Shown here: piece after piece, positions 56,208 through 64,000 of the stretch
Numbering within the stretch: position 1 is the stretch's first letter
Layout: every line of letters begins with the position of its first letter
DNA from: Tepidamorphus gemmatus
GTDB lineage: Bacteria; Pseudomonadota; Alphaproteobacteria; Rhizobiales; Tepidamorphaceae
Direction: 5' to 3'
NCBI RefSeq assembly: GCF_004346195.1
Contig: NZ_SMAK01000005.1
Coordinates: 186,001 to 250,000 of the forward strand
Length of the DNA: 64,000 nt
Notes under the pieces: model-generated
Databases searched by the model: none
The model's input: only the letters and a program-made list of their open reading frames with translations
What the model was told of the DNA's origin: nothing
Made by a program: the position numbers and the translations under genes

Positions 56208-57161
56208 TTAGGGGTTAATGCGCTTGAAACAGAGCGTGAGGGAGTCGGTCTTGTTTTTCTCCTTTTCCTCCATCTTCTCGAATCCGCCGCCTTCCTTCTT
56301 TATCTTTGCCCGGTATCCACTACCGTCACTCTTTTCCGTAGAGGACCATATCTTCATATCGCCGGTGCCGAAAATGTCGGTCAGCATCGCCGGAGACAGA
56401 CCTTGCAGAAGGCTGAGCTCGTTGTAGGCAGGCAGATACCAGTTACCGCCCAAGGCCTGGTTGCCGGTTTCCGCAGCAAGGTTCTTGCAGTAGGCGGCAG
56501 CTCGCGCACCACTGTCGTTGGCGATGAGGGTGTCTGTATTCACGACGCCGTCAGTCATGCTCGTGGCGCCGGTGACCTTCTTCTCGCTTTCCGAGAGCTT
56601 CAGACCCGATTTGGCGTGGAGATCGGCTGCGACGAGGTGGTAACCGCCGCTCTGTCCGACATATCGAACCAGCGGCCCGTCGTCGGCACCGAGCGGAATC
56701 TGGGCACCCAGCGCGCTCGGCGGAACCTTGACCCTGACGATTTCGGCCAGCGCCGTCGTCAGGATGAACCTGCAGGTTCTCGCCATTGCCGAGGTGCAGC
56801 CGCCGCTCCACGTCCCACGCTTCGGCAGCTGGATGCCGAAGAGGTCATAATTGCCCTCGATGACGAGCGTCACCTCCCCGAGCGGCAGCTCCGCGCTTGC
56901 CGCGTCGCAGCTTGCGTCGCAGTCGATCCCCGCTGGCAGGCTGGTGATCCTGAAGTCGGTGTAGCCGTCCTCCTTCTGGACCGAGACGAGATGCGTCTGC
57001 TCCTCGCCGGGTCCGCCGGTCGAGGCCGGGAAATACAGATAACCGGCATTGCTTCCCGGAACGACGATGATCGAATCGGCTGTTGCCGTTGCCGGAATGA
57101 GCGCCAGCAGCAACGCAGGAAGGCAAAGTCCAGGGTATCTCGTCATTTCGGCTCTCTTCAT
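56208..57161 (-). CDS. Secreted protein with DUF1566-like C-terminal domain
   Basis: This is a protein of about 317 residues with a signal peptide ending ATATADS. The middle part has paired cysteines (CDASCD, and CTSAMARTC further on). The C-terminal segment AYCKNLAAETGNQALGGNWYLPAYNELSLL plus KIWSSTEKSDGSGYRA is typical of the DUF1566/Lcl fold found in surface and adhesin proteins. The last 40 residues are unusually Lys/Glu-rich (EKMEEKEKNKTDS). It lies between a prepilin gene and the PepSY gene, so it may be a pilus-associated or outer-surface protein. Start uncertain: ATGs at 57182, 57167, 57161 and 57146 share the frame. Confidence 0.65.
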   Translation of the reverse strand: MKRAEMTRYPGLCLPALLLALIPATATADSIIVVPGSNAGYLYFPASTGGPGEEQTHLVSVQKEDGYTDFRITSLPAGIDCDASCDAASAELPLGEVTLVIEGNYDLFGIQLPKRGTWSGGCTSAMARTCRFILTTALAEIVRVKVPPSALGAQIPLGADDGPLVRYVGQSGGYHLVAADLHAKSGLKLSESEKKVTGATSMTDGVVNTDTLIANDSGARAAAYCKNLAAETGNQALGGNWYLPAYNELSLLQGLSPAMLTDIFGTGDMKIWSSTEKSDGSGYRAKIKKEGGGFEKMEEKEKNKTDSLTLCFKRINP

Positions 57162-57178
57162 ATCCATGGTGCCTCGGT

Positions 57179-57889
57179 TCATCGGGGAAGAAGTTGCGCG
57201 AATGCCGACAGCTCGCTCTCGCTCAGGTAGAGGGTGAGATCGACCTTCCAGCTCGATCCGCAGACCTCGTAGACACGGTCCGCTGCCACCGAGCGGCACA
57301 GGCCGCGATCGGCATCGGCGACGGTGCCGCCGGAAGCGCCGAGCGCGGCAGCTACCGACTGGCTGACCCGCAGGCGGGCATCGGACCGGACGTAGCTGCG
57401 GTCCGGCTCCAGGGCCGCCAGCACCACCATTTCGACATTGTCGGTCGGATCGCCGTCGTCGTCGTAGATCCTGCGGAAGATGGCGATCAGGCGCTCGCCA
57501 TAGCTGTTGGTTTCCGCCGTACCGGACGGCAACAGACGCCTGGCCTTCAGGAGGCTCGCATCGACGCGGCAGGTATGCCGTACGGCATCGGCGCCGGGCC
57601 GGCCGTCGAGAGGATTCCCGAGATGGGTGCGGCAAAGCCTGTCCGGATCCTCCCCGCTCTCCATGGCGACCATCATCGACGTGCGATTGGCAAGGAAGTA
57701 CTCGGCAGCCGCCCGCTGGAACGCCAGCAGCGTTTCGGCCTCGCGGCCTGCCTTCGCTTCGCGCTGTGCATCGAGCAGCAGGCTGCTCAGCGAGGCGATC
57801 ATCAGGATGGTCAACCCGACGGCGAGCACCATCTCGACGAGCGTGAAGCCGCCTTGCCGCTTCAGCGAGCGGGCACGGACTAGCGGCAT
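57179..57889 (-). CDS. Prepilin-like protein with type IV N-terminal methylation signal
   Basis: This is a 236-residue protein whose N-terminus KRQGGFTLVEMVLAVGL carries the prepilin signal: cleavage after Gly14 and Glu19 at mature position +5. A hydrophobic helix follows, then a globular domain with several cysteines. It is too long and divergent for a major pilin, so a minor pilin or PilV-like tip protein fits better. ATG 57889 overlaps the end of the PilM-like gene by ten bases. No shufflon repeats are visible downstream. Confidence 0.8.
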   Translation of the reverse strand: MPLVRARSLKRQGGFTLVEMVLAVGLTILMIASLSSLLLDAQREAKAGREAETLLAFQRAAAEYFLANRTSMMVAMESGEDPDRLCRTHLGNPLDGRPGADAVRHTCRVDASLLKARRLLPSGTAETNSYGERLIAIFRRIYDDDGDPTDNVEMVVLAALEPDRSYVRSDARLRVSQSVAAALGASGGTVADADRGLCRSVAADRVYEVCGSSWKVDLTLYLSESELSAFAQLLPR

Positions 57890-58359
57890 CGGGCGGCCCT
57901 CGCTTCGGCATTCCCGACATCGTCGAAGACAAGGAAGTCGTGGCCGCTGCCGCCGGCGACGACGACGCCCGGCAGCGTCGCCGGCATGCCCGCACCGACC
58001 CTTCGCAGGACGCGCTCACTCACCGCGGCACAGATCACGTAGTCGCCGTCGTCCGCAACCGCCCGCCATGACGGGGGCATGGCCATGCCACGCAGTCCCG
58101 GCGGGGTCGTCGACTGCTCGGCGAGCGCCACGGTCTGCGAGCTCACCTGGCCGACGGCCTGGCGCCACACCAGCTCGCCCGAGAAGCCCGCGTTTGCCTT
58201 GACGTACTGGTCGACCGAGTAGGCAAAGCCGCGCAGCGCCTCGTACTGTACCGCAGCGTCGCGGGCCGACTCGTCCTCCGGCAAGCGCCAGATGCCCAGC
58301 GCCATCGCGTGCGCCAGCATGACCAGCATGCCAAGCGCCATGATCATCTTAAGCAGCAT
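57880..58359 (-). CDS. PilM-like pilus protein (IncI1 type)
   Basis: This is a 159-residue protein with one N-terminal membrane helix (KMIMALGMLVMLAHAMAL) followed by a small periplasmic domain. Size, topology and the pattern YEALRGFAYSVDQYV resemble PilM of IncI1 plasmid pili, but similarity is low and the call leans on context. It overlaps the PilT-like ATPase by 11 bases and the next prepilin by ten. There is no prepilin cleavage motif. Confidence 0.5.
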   Translation of the reverse strand: MLLKMIMALGMLVMLAHAMALGIWRLPEDESARDAAVQYEALRGFAYSVDQYVKANAGFSGELVWRQAVGQVSSQTVALAEQSTTPPGLRGMAMPPSWRAVADDGDYVICAAVSERVLRRVGAGMPATLPGVVVAGGSGHDFLVFDDVGNAEARAARCR

Positions 58360-59302
58360 GGTCTTGCACCTCGAGCGGGGAGATGTTGCGGATCATCAGC
58401 GCCTCCTGCTGCTGGATGTCGCCGACCAGATGCACGAACTGGCCACCGCGGATGCGCGCGGCAACAGGCCCCGAGGCCGATGGCGATGCCAGCGCCCGCG
58501 CCTCCAGCCGACCGTCGCGCAGCCGCTGGTGGATGACGAGCCGGACCATGTTGCCGAGCATCGCCTGATGCTCGGCGCCGGCCAGTTTCGCCAAGCTGTC
58601 GAGTGCCGAAACGATGTCGGTTCCGAAACCGGTTGCCACCACCAGAAAGCCGTTCGACGCCGCGCGTAGCATCAACTGCGCGCTCTCCCGGTTGCGGATC
58701 TCGCCAACGAACAGCATCTGGTGCGTTGCAGCAGGCTGCGAACGCAGCGCACCGCGAAAGGATTCCATCCAGTCGGCGCTGCTGTCCCCGGCAACCGTGG
58801 TCTGCGAGCAGTATCCGTCGCCATGCCAGCCGTTGAGCGGCATCTCCGGGGGATCCTCGATCGTGTAGGCGATGCCTCCGAAGCGGGCGAGCCGGGAAAC
58901 AACCATTGCCGACGCGGTGGTAGTCTTGCCGGCGCCGGCAGCACCGGTGACATAGACGAGCCCGCCGGGCTGCAGCCGCTCCGACATCAACATCGCCTGG
59001 ACATGACGGGGCAGCGGCGAGGGCAGCGCGTCGAGCCGTGGCGGCGCGTCGGGGAGCCGTCGCAGGCGATACCAGATCCCGTCCACGACCAGCCTGTCGC
59101 GCCGGCCCCGCCAAGTCACGCCGAGATGCTCGACGGTGAAGTCGTCCCGCCCGATCGACTGGCACAGCTCCAAGAGCTCCGCGGCCAGTCCCAGATGCGC
59201 CTCCGCCAGCCGGATGGGGCCAGGGAAAGCCAGCGATCGTGCGAGATCATCCGCCTTGAGATGAAGATCGCTGTGCCGCCCGAGCAATCCGCCCCGTTCC
59301 AT
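58349..59302 (-). CDS. PilT/GspE-family ATPase, second pilus ATPase
   Basis: This is a 317-residue hexameric-type ATPase: an N-terminal domain to about 110, Walker A GAAGAGKTTT (120-129), Asp box TIEDPPE and Walker B region MLFVGEIRN. The expected His box (usually ATLHT) reads VATGFGT, so the histidine is missing. It could be a retraction ATPase (PilT), or a regulatory copy related to IncI1 TraJ or DotB. ATG 59302 starts 13 bases after the pilin stop. Lack of the His box makes its motor activity uncertain. Confidence 0.78.
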   Translation of the reverse strand: MERGGLLGRHSDLHLKADDLARSLAFPGPIRLAEAHLGLAAELLELCQSIGRDDFTVEHLGVTWRGRRDRLVVDGIWYRLRRLPDAPPRLDALPSPLPRHVQAMLMSERLQPGGLVYVTGAAGAGKTTTASAMVVSRLARFGGIAYTIEDPPEMPLNGWHGDGYCSQTTVAGDSSADWMESFRGALRSQPAATHQMLFVGEIRNRESAQLMLRAASNGFLVVATGFGTDIVSALDSLAKLAGAEHQAMLGNMVRLVIHQRLRDGRLEARALASPSASGPVAARIRGGQFVHLVGDIQQQEALMIRNISPLEVQDHAA

Positions 59303-59315
59303 GGCCGCACCGCTT

Positions 59316-59942
59316 CTAGCGGACCTCGACGGCGAGCAGCGCGCTGTCCTGGCTGCAGCCGTCGACAAGACCGGCGAGGTCGGCACTGGTGGTCTCGTCC
59401 TTGTAGATGCGGCCGTTCGCCCCAGTGTCGATCACGCCGTTGGCTGCCGTCACGGACGCACCGGCGGCAATGCGATGGGCGATGCTGGTCAACGCCGTGG
59501 CGAGTGACGAGCAGGCGGCCTGCGTCAGGCGGCGGAAGGCGAGAGCATAGGAGCCGCCGGTTCCGTTGATGTCGACCGTGTTGCCGAACGGATCGCGCAG
59601 TTCGACGGTGCCATTGGAGTCGGTTACGGTCCGGAACTGCGGCGGCACGATGCCTGCCTTGTGCAGGATCTCCGGCGTCAGACCGCTGTAATCGGCGGCC
59701 GCGCTGTAGAACTGGCCGATCTTGCCGATCAGGGCGATCGCGCCGGTCGTCATGTCGGAGAGCCGGGCCTCTTCGCGGGCGCTGCTGTAGGATCGGTAGG
59801 CAACGGCGCCGAGCGCCGCCGCGAGGGCCAGCACCAGCAGCGTCTCGGTCAGCGTGACTCCCGCCTGCCGTCGCAGCCGCCCTTGTCCGGCGGCAACGGT
59901 GATTGCTCCCGTCAGGGTGGGCACTGCGATGTTCGGATCCAT
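59316..59942 (-). CDS. Type IVb major prepilin (PilS-like)
   Basis: This is a 208-residue protein. A long 28-residue leader ends in RRQAG, then the mature start VTLTETLLVLALAAALG with Glu at +5 (residue 33), the type IVb pattern. The globular part has two cysteines far apart (QAACSSL and VDGCSQD), suited to the C-terminal disulfide loop of pilins. The mature length is about 180 residues. It is probably the main pilin, because it directly follows the GspF-type gene, as pilS does after pilR in R64. The start is ATG 59942. Confidence 0.85.
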   Translation of the reverse strand: MDPNIAVPTLTGAITVAAGQGRLRRQAGVTLTETLLVLALAAALGAVAYRSYSSAREEARLSDMTTGAIALIGKIGQFYSAAADYSGLTPEILHKAGIVPPQFRTVTDSNGTVELRDPFGNTVDINGTGGSYALAFRRLTQAACSSLATALTSIAHRIAAGASVTAANGVIDTGANGRIYKDETTSADLAGLVDGCSQDSALLAVEVR

Positions 59943-59974
59943 GTTTCAACCTCCTGGGATGGACGGATCGGCCG

Positions 59975-61015
59975 TCAACTGCGCGCCGCCAGCGTGACCG
60001 CGAGGACGGCGCTGTAGATCCAGTAGATGATCCCGGCGACCGCGATCAGCAGGCCGATACGGATGGTGGCGAAGCCCGACCGGATACGGGCGCGGGTGTG
60101 GGAGAGCGAACGCTCGGAGAAGGCATCGAGCGCTTCCGAGAAGCGGCTCATCCGGCCATAGAGCTGGATCTGCCAGCGCAACTCGTCGTCGAACAGCGGA
60201 CCGGCCAGTGCCGCGCCCTCACGCTCGCCGCGCCGCAGCCGGGCGCGGACACGCTGGATATGGACCCGCTCCCAGGCGCCGGAGGCCGCCGCCAGGCGTT
60301 CGAGCGCATGGGAGAAGGGGACGCCGATGCGCAAGAGCGAGGCGAGCGAGGCGAGCAGCATCGCCGCCGTGACGCGGCGATGCATGGTCCAGGGGAACAC
60401 GAAACGGTCGAGCAGATCACGGAACCGGCCCGTCCAGCGGCTGCGCAACATGAGGAAGAGCACGGTCCCGCCGGCCAGCAGCAGGGTGCCGGCGAGCACC
60501 AGCCAAGGCGCGGCACGGGCGAAGGAGGCAGCCAGCCTGGCGCTTGTCGGCCACCGCTCCTCGCCGATCACCTCGGTCATGGCAGGAACGACGTAGAACG
60601 AGATGACGAGCAGGAGGCCCGCCAGCAGGACGAGCAGCAGCAGCGGATAGGACAGCTCGCTGCGGATCGTCTGGACGATTTCCTGGTTGACCCGTGCCAC
60701 CGCGGCGGCACGCCGCAGCCCCTGCGGGATGTCGCCGGCATCCTCGCCGCTCGACACGGCGAGCGCCTCGACGACTGGGACGAGCCCCTGTAACGCCGCG
60801 CCGCAGGAACGGGCCGGCCCCTCGCCGCCGCGCATCCGCCGCAGCAGGCGTCCGGTCACCGGCGCCATCGGGCTGCGGAAGCGCCGATACTGCTGGTCGA
60901 TCTCGGTGAGCGCATCGTAGGTTGGAATGCCGTCGGCAGTGAAGCCTGCGAGCAGCTCGTAGAAGTCGGCGCGTTGCCCGGTCGAGGGCGGCAGCCGGAA
61001 TGCGGGCAGCTTCAT
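59975..61015 (-). CDS. GspF/PilR-family inner-membrane pilus platform protein
   Basis: This is a 346-residue protein with two T2SSF repeats and several transmembrane helices (LLLLVLLAGLLLVISFYVV, WLVLAGTLLLAGGTVLFL and a C-terminal helix near IYWIYSAVLAV). It forms the membrane platform that couples the assembly ATPase to pilin insertion. ATG 61015 overlaps the ATPase stop as ATGA. In R64 the equivalent is pilR. Confidence 0.85.
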   Translation of the reverse strand: MKLPAFRLPPSTGQRADFYELLAGFTADGIPTYDALTEIDQQYRRFRSPMAPVTGRLLRRMRGGEGPARSCGAALQGLVPVVEALAVSSGEDAGDIPQGLRRAAAVARVNQEIVQTIRSELSYPLLLLVLLAGLLLVISFYVVPAMTEVIGEERWPTSARLAASFARAAPWLVLAGTLLLAGGTVLFLMLRSRWTGRFRDLLDRFVFPWTMHRRVTAAMLLASLASLLRIGVPFSHALERLAAASGAWERVHIQRVRARLRRGEREGAALAGPLFDDELRWQIQLYGRMSRFSEALDAFSERSLSHTRARIRSGFATIRIGLLIAVAGIIYWIYSAVLAVTLAARS

Positions 61016-62652
61016 GGCGCGCCTCTGCGATCCCGACCGGAAAGCATCGACAACAGGCCGACGCTGCTTTCCAGGTCGCGCGGGTCGACCTCGCCGCGGC
61101 ACATCTTGTCTGCACCGTGCGCCAGCGCCGTGACACCGAAGTGGCCGACCGCCACACCGCCGCGGGCCAGCCAATGGCGCTCGGCGTCGTGGTGACGGTC
61201 CTTGCCGATGAGATCGAGAAGCTCGGGATCGGTCGCGACGAACTCGGCGCACAGAGTGCGGCCGCCGATCCCGCTACCGCCGCAGGCAAGGCATCCCGGT
61301 CCGCGCAGCCTGATGCCGGCGAGGCGATCCGCGCCCAGGCCTTCGAGGCGCGCATACAGAGCACGGGGCAGGGCATCTGCGGTACGCAGTGGCGCGGCGC
61401 AGCCGTTGCAGACTGTCGGCACCAGCCGCTGATAGACGATGCCGGAGATGAATCCCGGCATTGCCAGCAGTTCGCTTGGTAGGCCAAGTTCGCGGAGCCT
61501 TACGAACGCCCAGACAGCTGAATAGGTATGCAGGGTGGCGAACAGCTTGCGGCCGGTCAGAACGAAATCCTTGGCGACGACGGCAGAGTCGTGATCGCGG
61601 ATCTCGCCGATCATCACCACGTCGGGGTCTTGCCGCAGCGCGCCGCGCAGATAGGTGGTGAACACGCTGCCAGTGCGTTCGTCGATCTGGTTGCGACGGC
61701 GGCGCGACAGGCTGATCTGGCAGGCACCGGGAACCAGGTACTCGACCGGATCCTCGACGGTGATCATCTTCAACGCCTCGCCGTGATGGGCGTGCAGACG
61801 CCGCATAAGGGCCTGCAGCGTCGTGCTCTTGCCGGAGTTGGTCGGCCCGCACAGAAGCACCATGCCCGACAGGCTGGCGATGAAGGTCTCCAGGAGTGCG
61901 CGCTGGTCCTGCGTATAGCCGAGCTGATCAAGCGTCAGCTGCGAGACGTCCATGCGCAACAGCCGGATGACGATGTGGAAATTGCCGGTCGGGAAGATCG
62001 GTGCAGAGGAAAAGCGCAACTGAACCGTCTCGCCGCCGAGCCCCTGATGTTCGATCACGCCGTCCATGACCTGCTGTGGATCCCAGGCCACGTCCTTGGA
62101 GCTGGCGTCGGCGTGCACCGAGTAGAGCACAACACCGAGGCCGCGCGCCGACTCCATCGAGATGTTGCTGTGCCTGCGGCGCAGGCCGTCGACGCGGAAG
62201 AAGACCTCGGCATGGGTACTGCGGGTCTCCACGTGAATGTCGGAGGCACGGCTGAGCAGGGCCTCGTCGATCAGCTCGCGGGCGAAGCGCTCGATCCCGG
62301 TGGCGTCCGCGCCCGCGAGACTGGAGGAGCCGGCCGCGCGACGGTGCTCGCGTACGACCTTGACGATCTCGGCACTGGTGCGAACGAATATCGGGTTGGC
62401 GATGCCGCGCTCGCCAAGCCGTCGCCGCAGGTCGAACATCGCATGGCTGCCCATCGCCTCCGGGACGGTCAGCACGTGAACGCTTGCCGCAACCTCGTCG
62501 ATCAGCGCGACGAAGCGATCGCGCCACTCCTCCGGCACCATGTCGTCAACCGGGATGCCGCCCGGAACGTCGGCGAGGCGCGTGATCAGGGCTACGGCCG
62601 GCCGCCCGGGGGTTGCCGGCCCGCCGAAACGGTCAGGACCGGAGGACGACAT
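61012..62652 (-). CDS. GspE/PilB-family pilus assembly ATPase (PilQ-like)
   Basis: This is a 546-residue ATPase. Walker A GPTNSGKSTT, Asp box TVEDPVEYL, Walker B VVMIGEIRD, His box FATLHTYSA and a C-terminal four-cysteine zinc motif (CNGC and CLACG) are all present, so it should be an active assembly motor. In R64 this role is PilQ. The start is ATG 62652 (MSSSGPDRFG); it overlaps the PilO2-like gene by 20 bases. The frame continues upstream to 62715, but without similarity. Confidence 0.9.
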   Translation of the reverse strand: MSSSGPDRFGGPATPGRPAVALITRLADVPGGIPVDDMVPEEWRDRFVALIDEVAASVHVLTVPEAMGSHAMFDLRRRLGERGIANPIFVRTSAEIVKVVREHRRAAGSSSLAGADATGIERFARELIDEALLSRASDIHVETRSTHAEVFFRVDGLRRRHSNISMESARGLGVVLYSVHADASSKDVAWDPQQVMDGVIEHQGLGGETVQLRFSSAPIFPTGNFHIVIRLLRMDVSQLTLDQLGYTQDQRALLETFIASLSGMVLLCGPTNSGKSTTLQALMRRLHAHHGEALKMITVEDPVEYLVPGACQISLSRRRRNQIDERTGSVFTTYLRGALRQDPDVVMIGEIRDHDSAVVAKDFVLTGRKLFATLHTYSAVWAFVRLRELGLPSELLAMPGFISGIVYQRLVPTVCNGCAAPLRTADALPRALYARLEGLGADRLAGIRLRGPGCLACGGSGIGGRTLCAEFVATDPELLDLIGKDRHHDAERHWLARGGVAVGHFGVTALAHGADKMCRGEVDPRDLESSVGLLSMLSGRDRRGAP

Positions 62653-63904
62653 AGCGCGCCTCCAGGGTGAACGTGACACTGCCGCCGCTGATGGTGAAGC
62701 TCGAGCGTTCGGCAACCACTGGAAAATCCTGCAGGATCCGAAGCACGTATTCGGCGGCGACCAGGTTCGAAGTCGAAACGCGGACGAGCCCGTAGTGGCC
62801 GATCACCGCTTCGTGGCGCTCGCCTGCAACGTCGACCGCGATGGTGATCGCCGTCTGCGGCCTCTGCAGCTCCAGCCGTATGCCGGGCTGGGTCAGCGCG
62901 GCGGTGGCCGACTGGACAAGGTCCTCGACGGCTGCCGGCGCGACCACCGGCATTCGCTGTGTCTGGCGCGGTGGCAGCGGCATTCGCGTGCGCACCTGCG
63001 AGGCATAGTCGCGCGGCGCGGCCACGGGCAGCAATGCGCCAGGAAGATCGCCCGGCACGGCGCTGGTGAGCATGCCGCCGGTCCAGATCCACTCCGCGAT
63101 ACAGTGGTCAGTCTGGCATTCAAGGAGGCGGGGCCGGTAGCCAACGCGCGATGGCGGCAGGGTCCGCAATGTCGCCAGCCAGGCGTCCGCGGTCACATCG
63201 AAGCTCGGCCGCTGTAACCATCTCTCGGTCGCGTCATGGATCGCGGCAGCGATCGCCTCGGTGCTCGGACCGCGCAGCGGGCGCAGCGGCGCGGGGGCCT
63301 GGGTCAGCGCTGGCTGCGATCGCGTCTCGACGGGCGCCGGCGGGCGCATCGCGGGTTCGGGCCGGATGGCGACCCAGACGAGCCCGAGCACCGCTACGGC
63401 AAGCCCCCCCAACACTGCGCGTCGGCGCCAGTCAGCACCCGGACGCCGTACCCTGAAGGCCCGCGACGGCGTGACATCGGCCAGCAGGTCGTCGAGACCG
63501 GCGCGGGCCGAGGCATGGCTTCCGAACACCGGCGTGTCCGGCTGGTAGGCCAGTATCTCGGCCATGACCGCCTCGGCCATGACGGGCGCGCCGATCCGGT
63601 CGGTGTCCGGCAGCGGCAACCCGTCCCGCAGGGCACAGACCCAAACCCGCCCCGGCTCGAACTCGTGGTAGATCAGGGCGTCCGGCGCGACGGCGCCGAC
63701 TACGAGACCGCCCGCGTAGATCCGCTGCCCCGGCGGTGGCGCGAGCGAATACCAGCCAGACAGAAGGCCATCGTCGCAGGCGACTTCGACCCAGCCCTCG
63801 ACCTGGCCCTCGGCGGCCGCGGAACGATGGTCGCGGCGGCTGGCATGGAACTGCCATGTCAGGCCGGCGGCAAGCTGCAGGGCGCGGATCACGACGATCG
63901 TCAC
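62633..63904 (-). CDS. PilO2-like pilin accessory protein
   Basis: This is a 423-residue protein. An N-terminal cytoplasmic domain (about 1-155) precedes a single transmembrane helix near residue 160-180 (RAVLGGLAVAVLGLVWVAI) and a Pro-rich linker, then a C-terminal periplasmic domain. This matches the PAP_PilO/PilO2 layout of type IVb systems. GTG 63904 was chosen because GGAGGGG lies close upstream; the frame extends to a TTG at 63922. In R64 pilP separates pilO and pilQ; no PilP is present here. The upstream part of the operon continues beyond the window. Confidence 0.6.
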   Translation of the reverse strand: MTIVVIRALQLAAGLTWQFHASRRDHRSAAAEGQVEGWVEVACDDGLLSGWYSLAPPPGQRIYAGGLVVGAVAPDALIYHEFEPGRVWVCALRDGLPLPDTDRIGAPVMAEAVMAEILAYQPDTPVFGSHASARAGLDDLLADVTPSRAFRVRRPGADWRRRAVLGGLAVAVLGLVWVAIRPEPAMRPPAPVETRSQPALTQAPAPLRPLRGPSTEAIAAAIHDATERWLQRPSFDVTADAWLATLRTLPPSRVGYRPRLLECQTDHCIAEWIWTGGMLTSAVPGDLPGALLPVAAPRDYASQVRTRMPLPPRQTQRMPVVAPAAVEDLVQSATAALTQPGIRLELQRPQTAITIAVDVAGERHEAVIGHYGLVRVSTSNLVAAEYVLRILQDFPVVAERSSFTISGGSVTFTLEARYVVLRS

Positions 63905-63964
63905 GGCCGCCCCTCCACGCAAGGCCGAGCGGCGGCCGTCCGGGCCGGTCTACTGCCAAATCGA

Positions 63965-64000
63965 TCAGGGCTGGGCGCGGACATTGATCGCTGGCGGGTC
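63965..64000 (-). other. Possible 3' end of the next pilus gene (partial)
   Basis: On the minus strand, 11 codons (ending NVRAQP and a stop at 63965-63967) with high GC in third positions enter from the window edge. In R64-type operons the gene before pilO encodes the secretin PilN, so this could be its end. Another frame runs to a stop at 63901-63903 overlapping the PilO2 GTG, but has poorer codon use. Too short to identify. Confidence 0.25.

Noticed and set aside
57179-58359. Shufflon-type recombination cassettes near the prepilin, as in R64 pilV
   Set aside because: No repeated inverted recombination sites and no alternative C-terminal segments are visible.

Overview
The window is a very GC-rich bacterial chromosome segment, and its gene order is that of an alphaproteobacterium. 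The best match is Hyphomicrobiales (Rhizobiales) or a close relative. Pointers are a DivL-type pseudokinase beside tsaE, the murU-addB-addA-trxA run, aroA-cmk-rpsA-sppA-ihfB-lapA-trpF-trpB-trpA-accD-folC on the opposite strand, lptC-lptA-lptB-rpoN-hpf-ptsN, a TIGR02300 acidic protein, and an hsp20-DUF1150 pair. I cannot name the genus from sequence alone.

Region 1 (1-10835, + strand): end of a divL-like gene, a TsaE-AmgK fusion, MurU, the AddB/AddA break-repair nuclease and thioredoxin. Region 2 (11035-21949, - strand): a long co-directional housekeeping block for shikimate and tryptophan synthesis, CMP kinase, ribosomal protein S1, IHF beta, signal peptide peptidase, acetyl-CoA carboxylase beta and folylpolyglutamate synthase. 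Several neighbours share four-base ATGA or GTGA overlaps. Region 3 (22063-28814, + strand): a TIGR02300 protein, tRNA-Leu(CAG) with a clear promoter, RNase D, the Lpt lipopolysaccharide-export genes, sigma-54, hibernation factor and EIIA-Ntr. The last five form the usual lpt-rpoN-hpf-ptsN order.

Region 4 (28896-53289) is more accessory. It holds hsp20-DUF1150 behind a heat-shock-like promoter with a perfect palindrome, a MHYT-GGDEF-EAL protein, a DapA-like/crotonase/CoA-transferase cassette, an MscS channel, two acyl-CoA synthetases, and a GNAT plus polysaccharide flippase pair. It continues with TusA, a D,D-carboxypeptidase, a HAMP-PAS protein without a recognisable kinase core, an OmpR/EnvZ-type pair, and a chain of a 46-residue microprotein, a sulfotransferase and a secreted EF-hand protein.

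Region 5 (53535-64000, - strand) is a compact type IVb pilus operon of the IncI1/R64 general kind: PilO2-like protein, GspE-type ATPase, GspF-type membrane protein, long-leader prepilin, a PilT-like ATPase, a PilM-like protein, a second prepilin, a secreted DUF1566-like protein and a prepilin peptidase. Two genes with no known pilus role lie inside it: a PepSY membrane protein with lysine/aspartate/glutamate-rich tracts and a membrane-anchored flavin/2Fe-2S reductase. This pilus plus redox module is the strongest candidate for an undescribed system. The operon continues beyond the right end of the window, and the divL-like gene continues beyond the left end.
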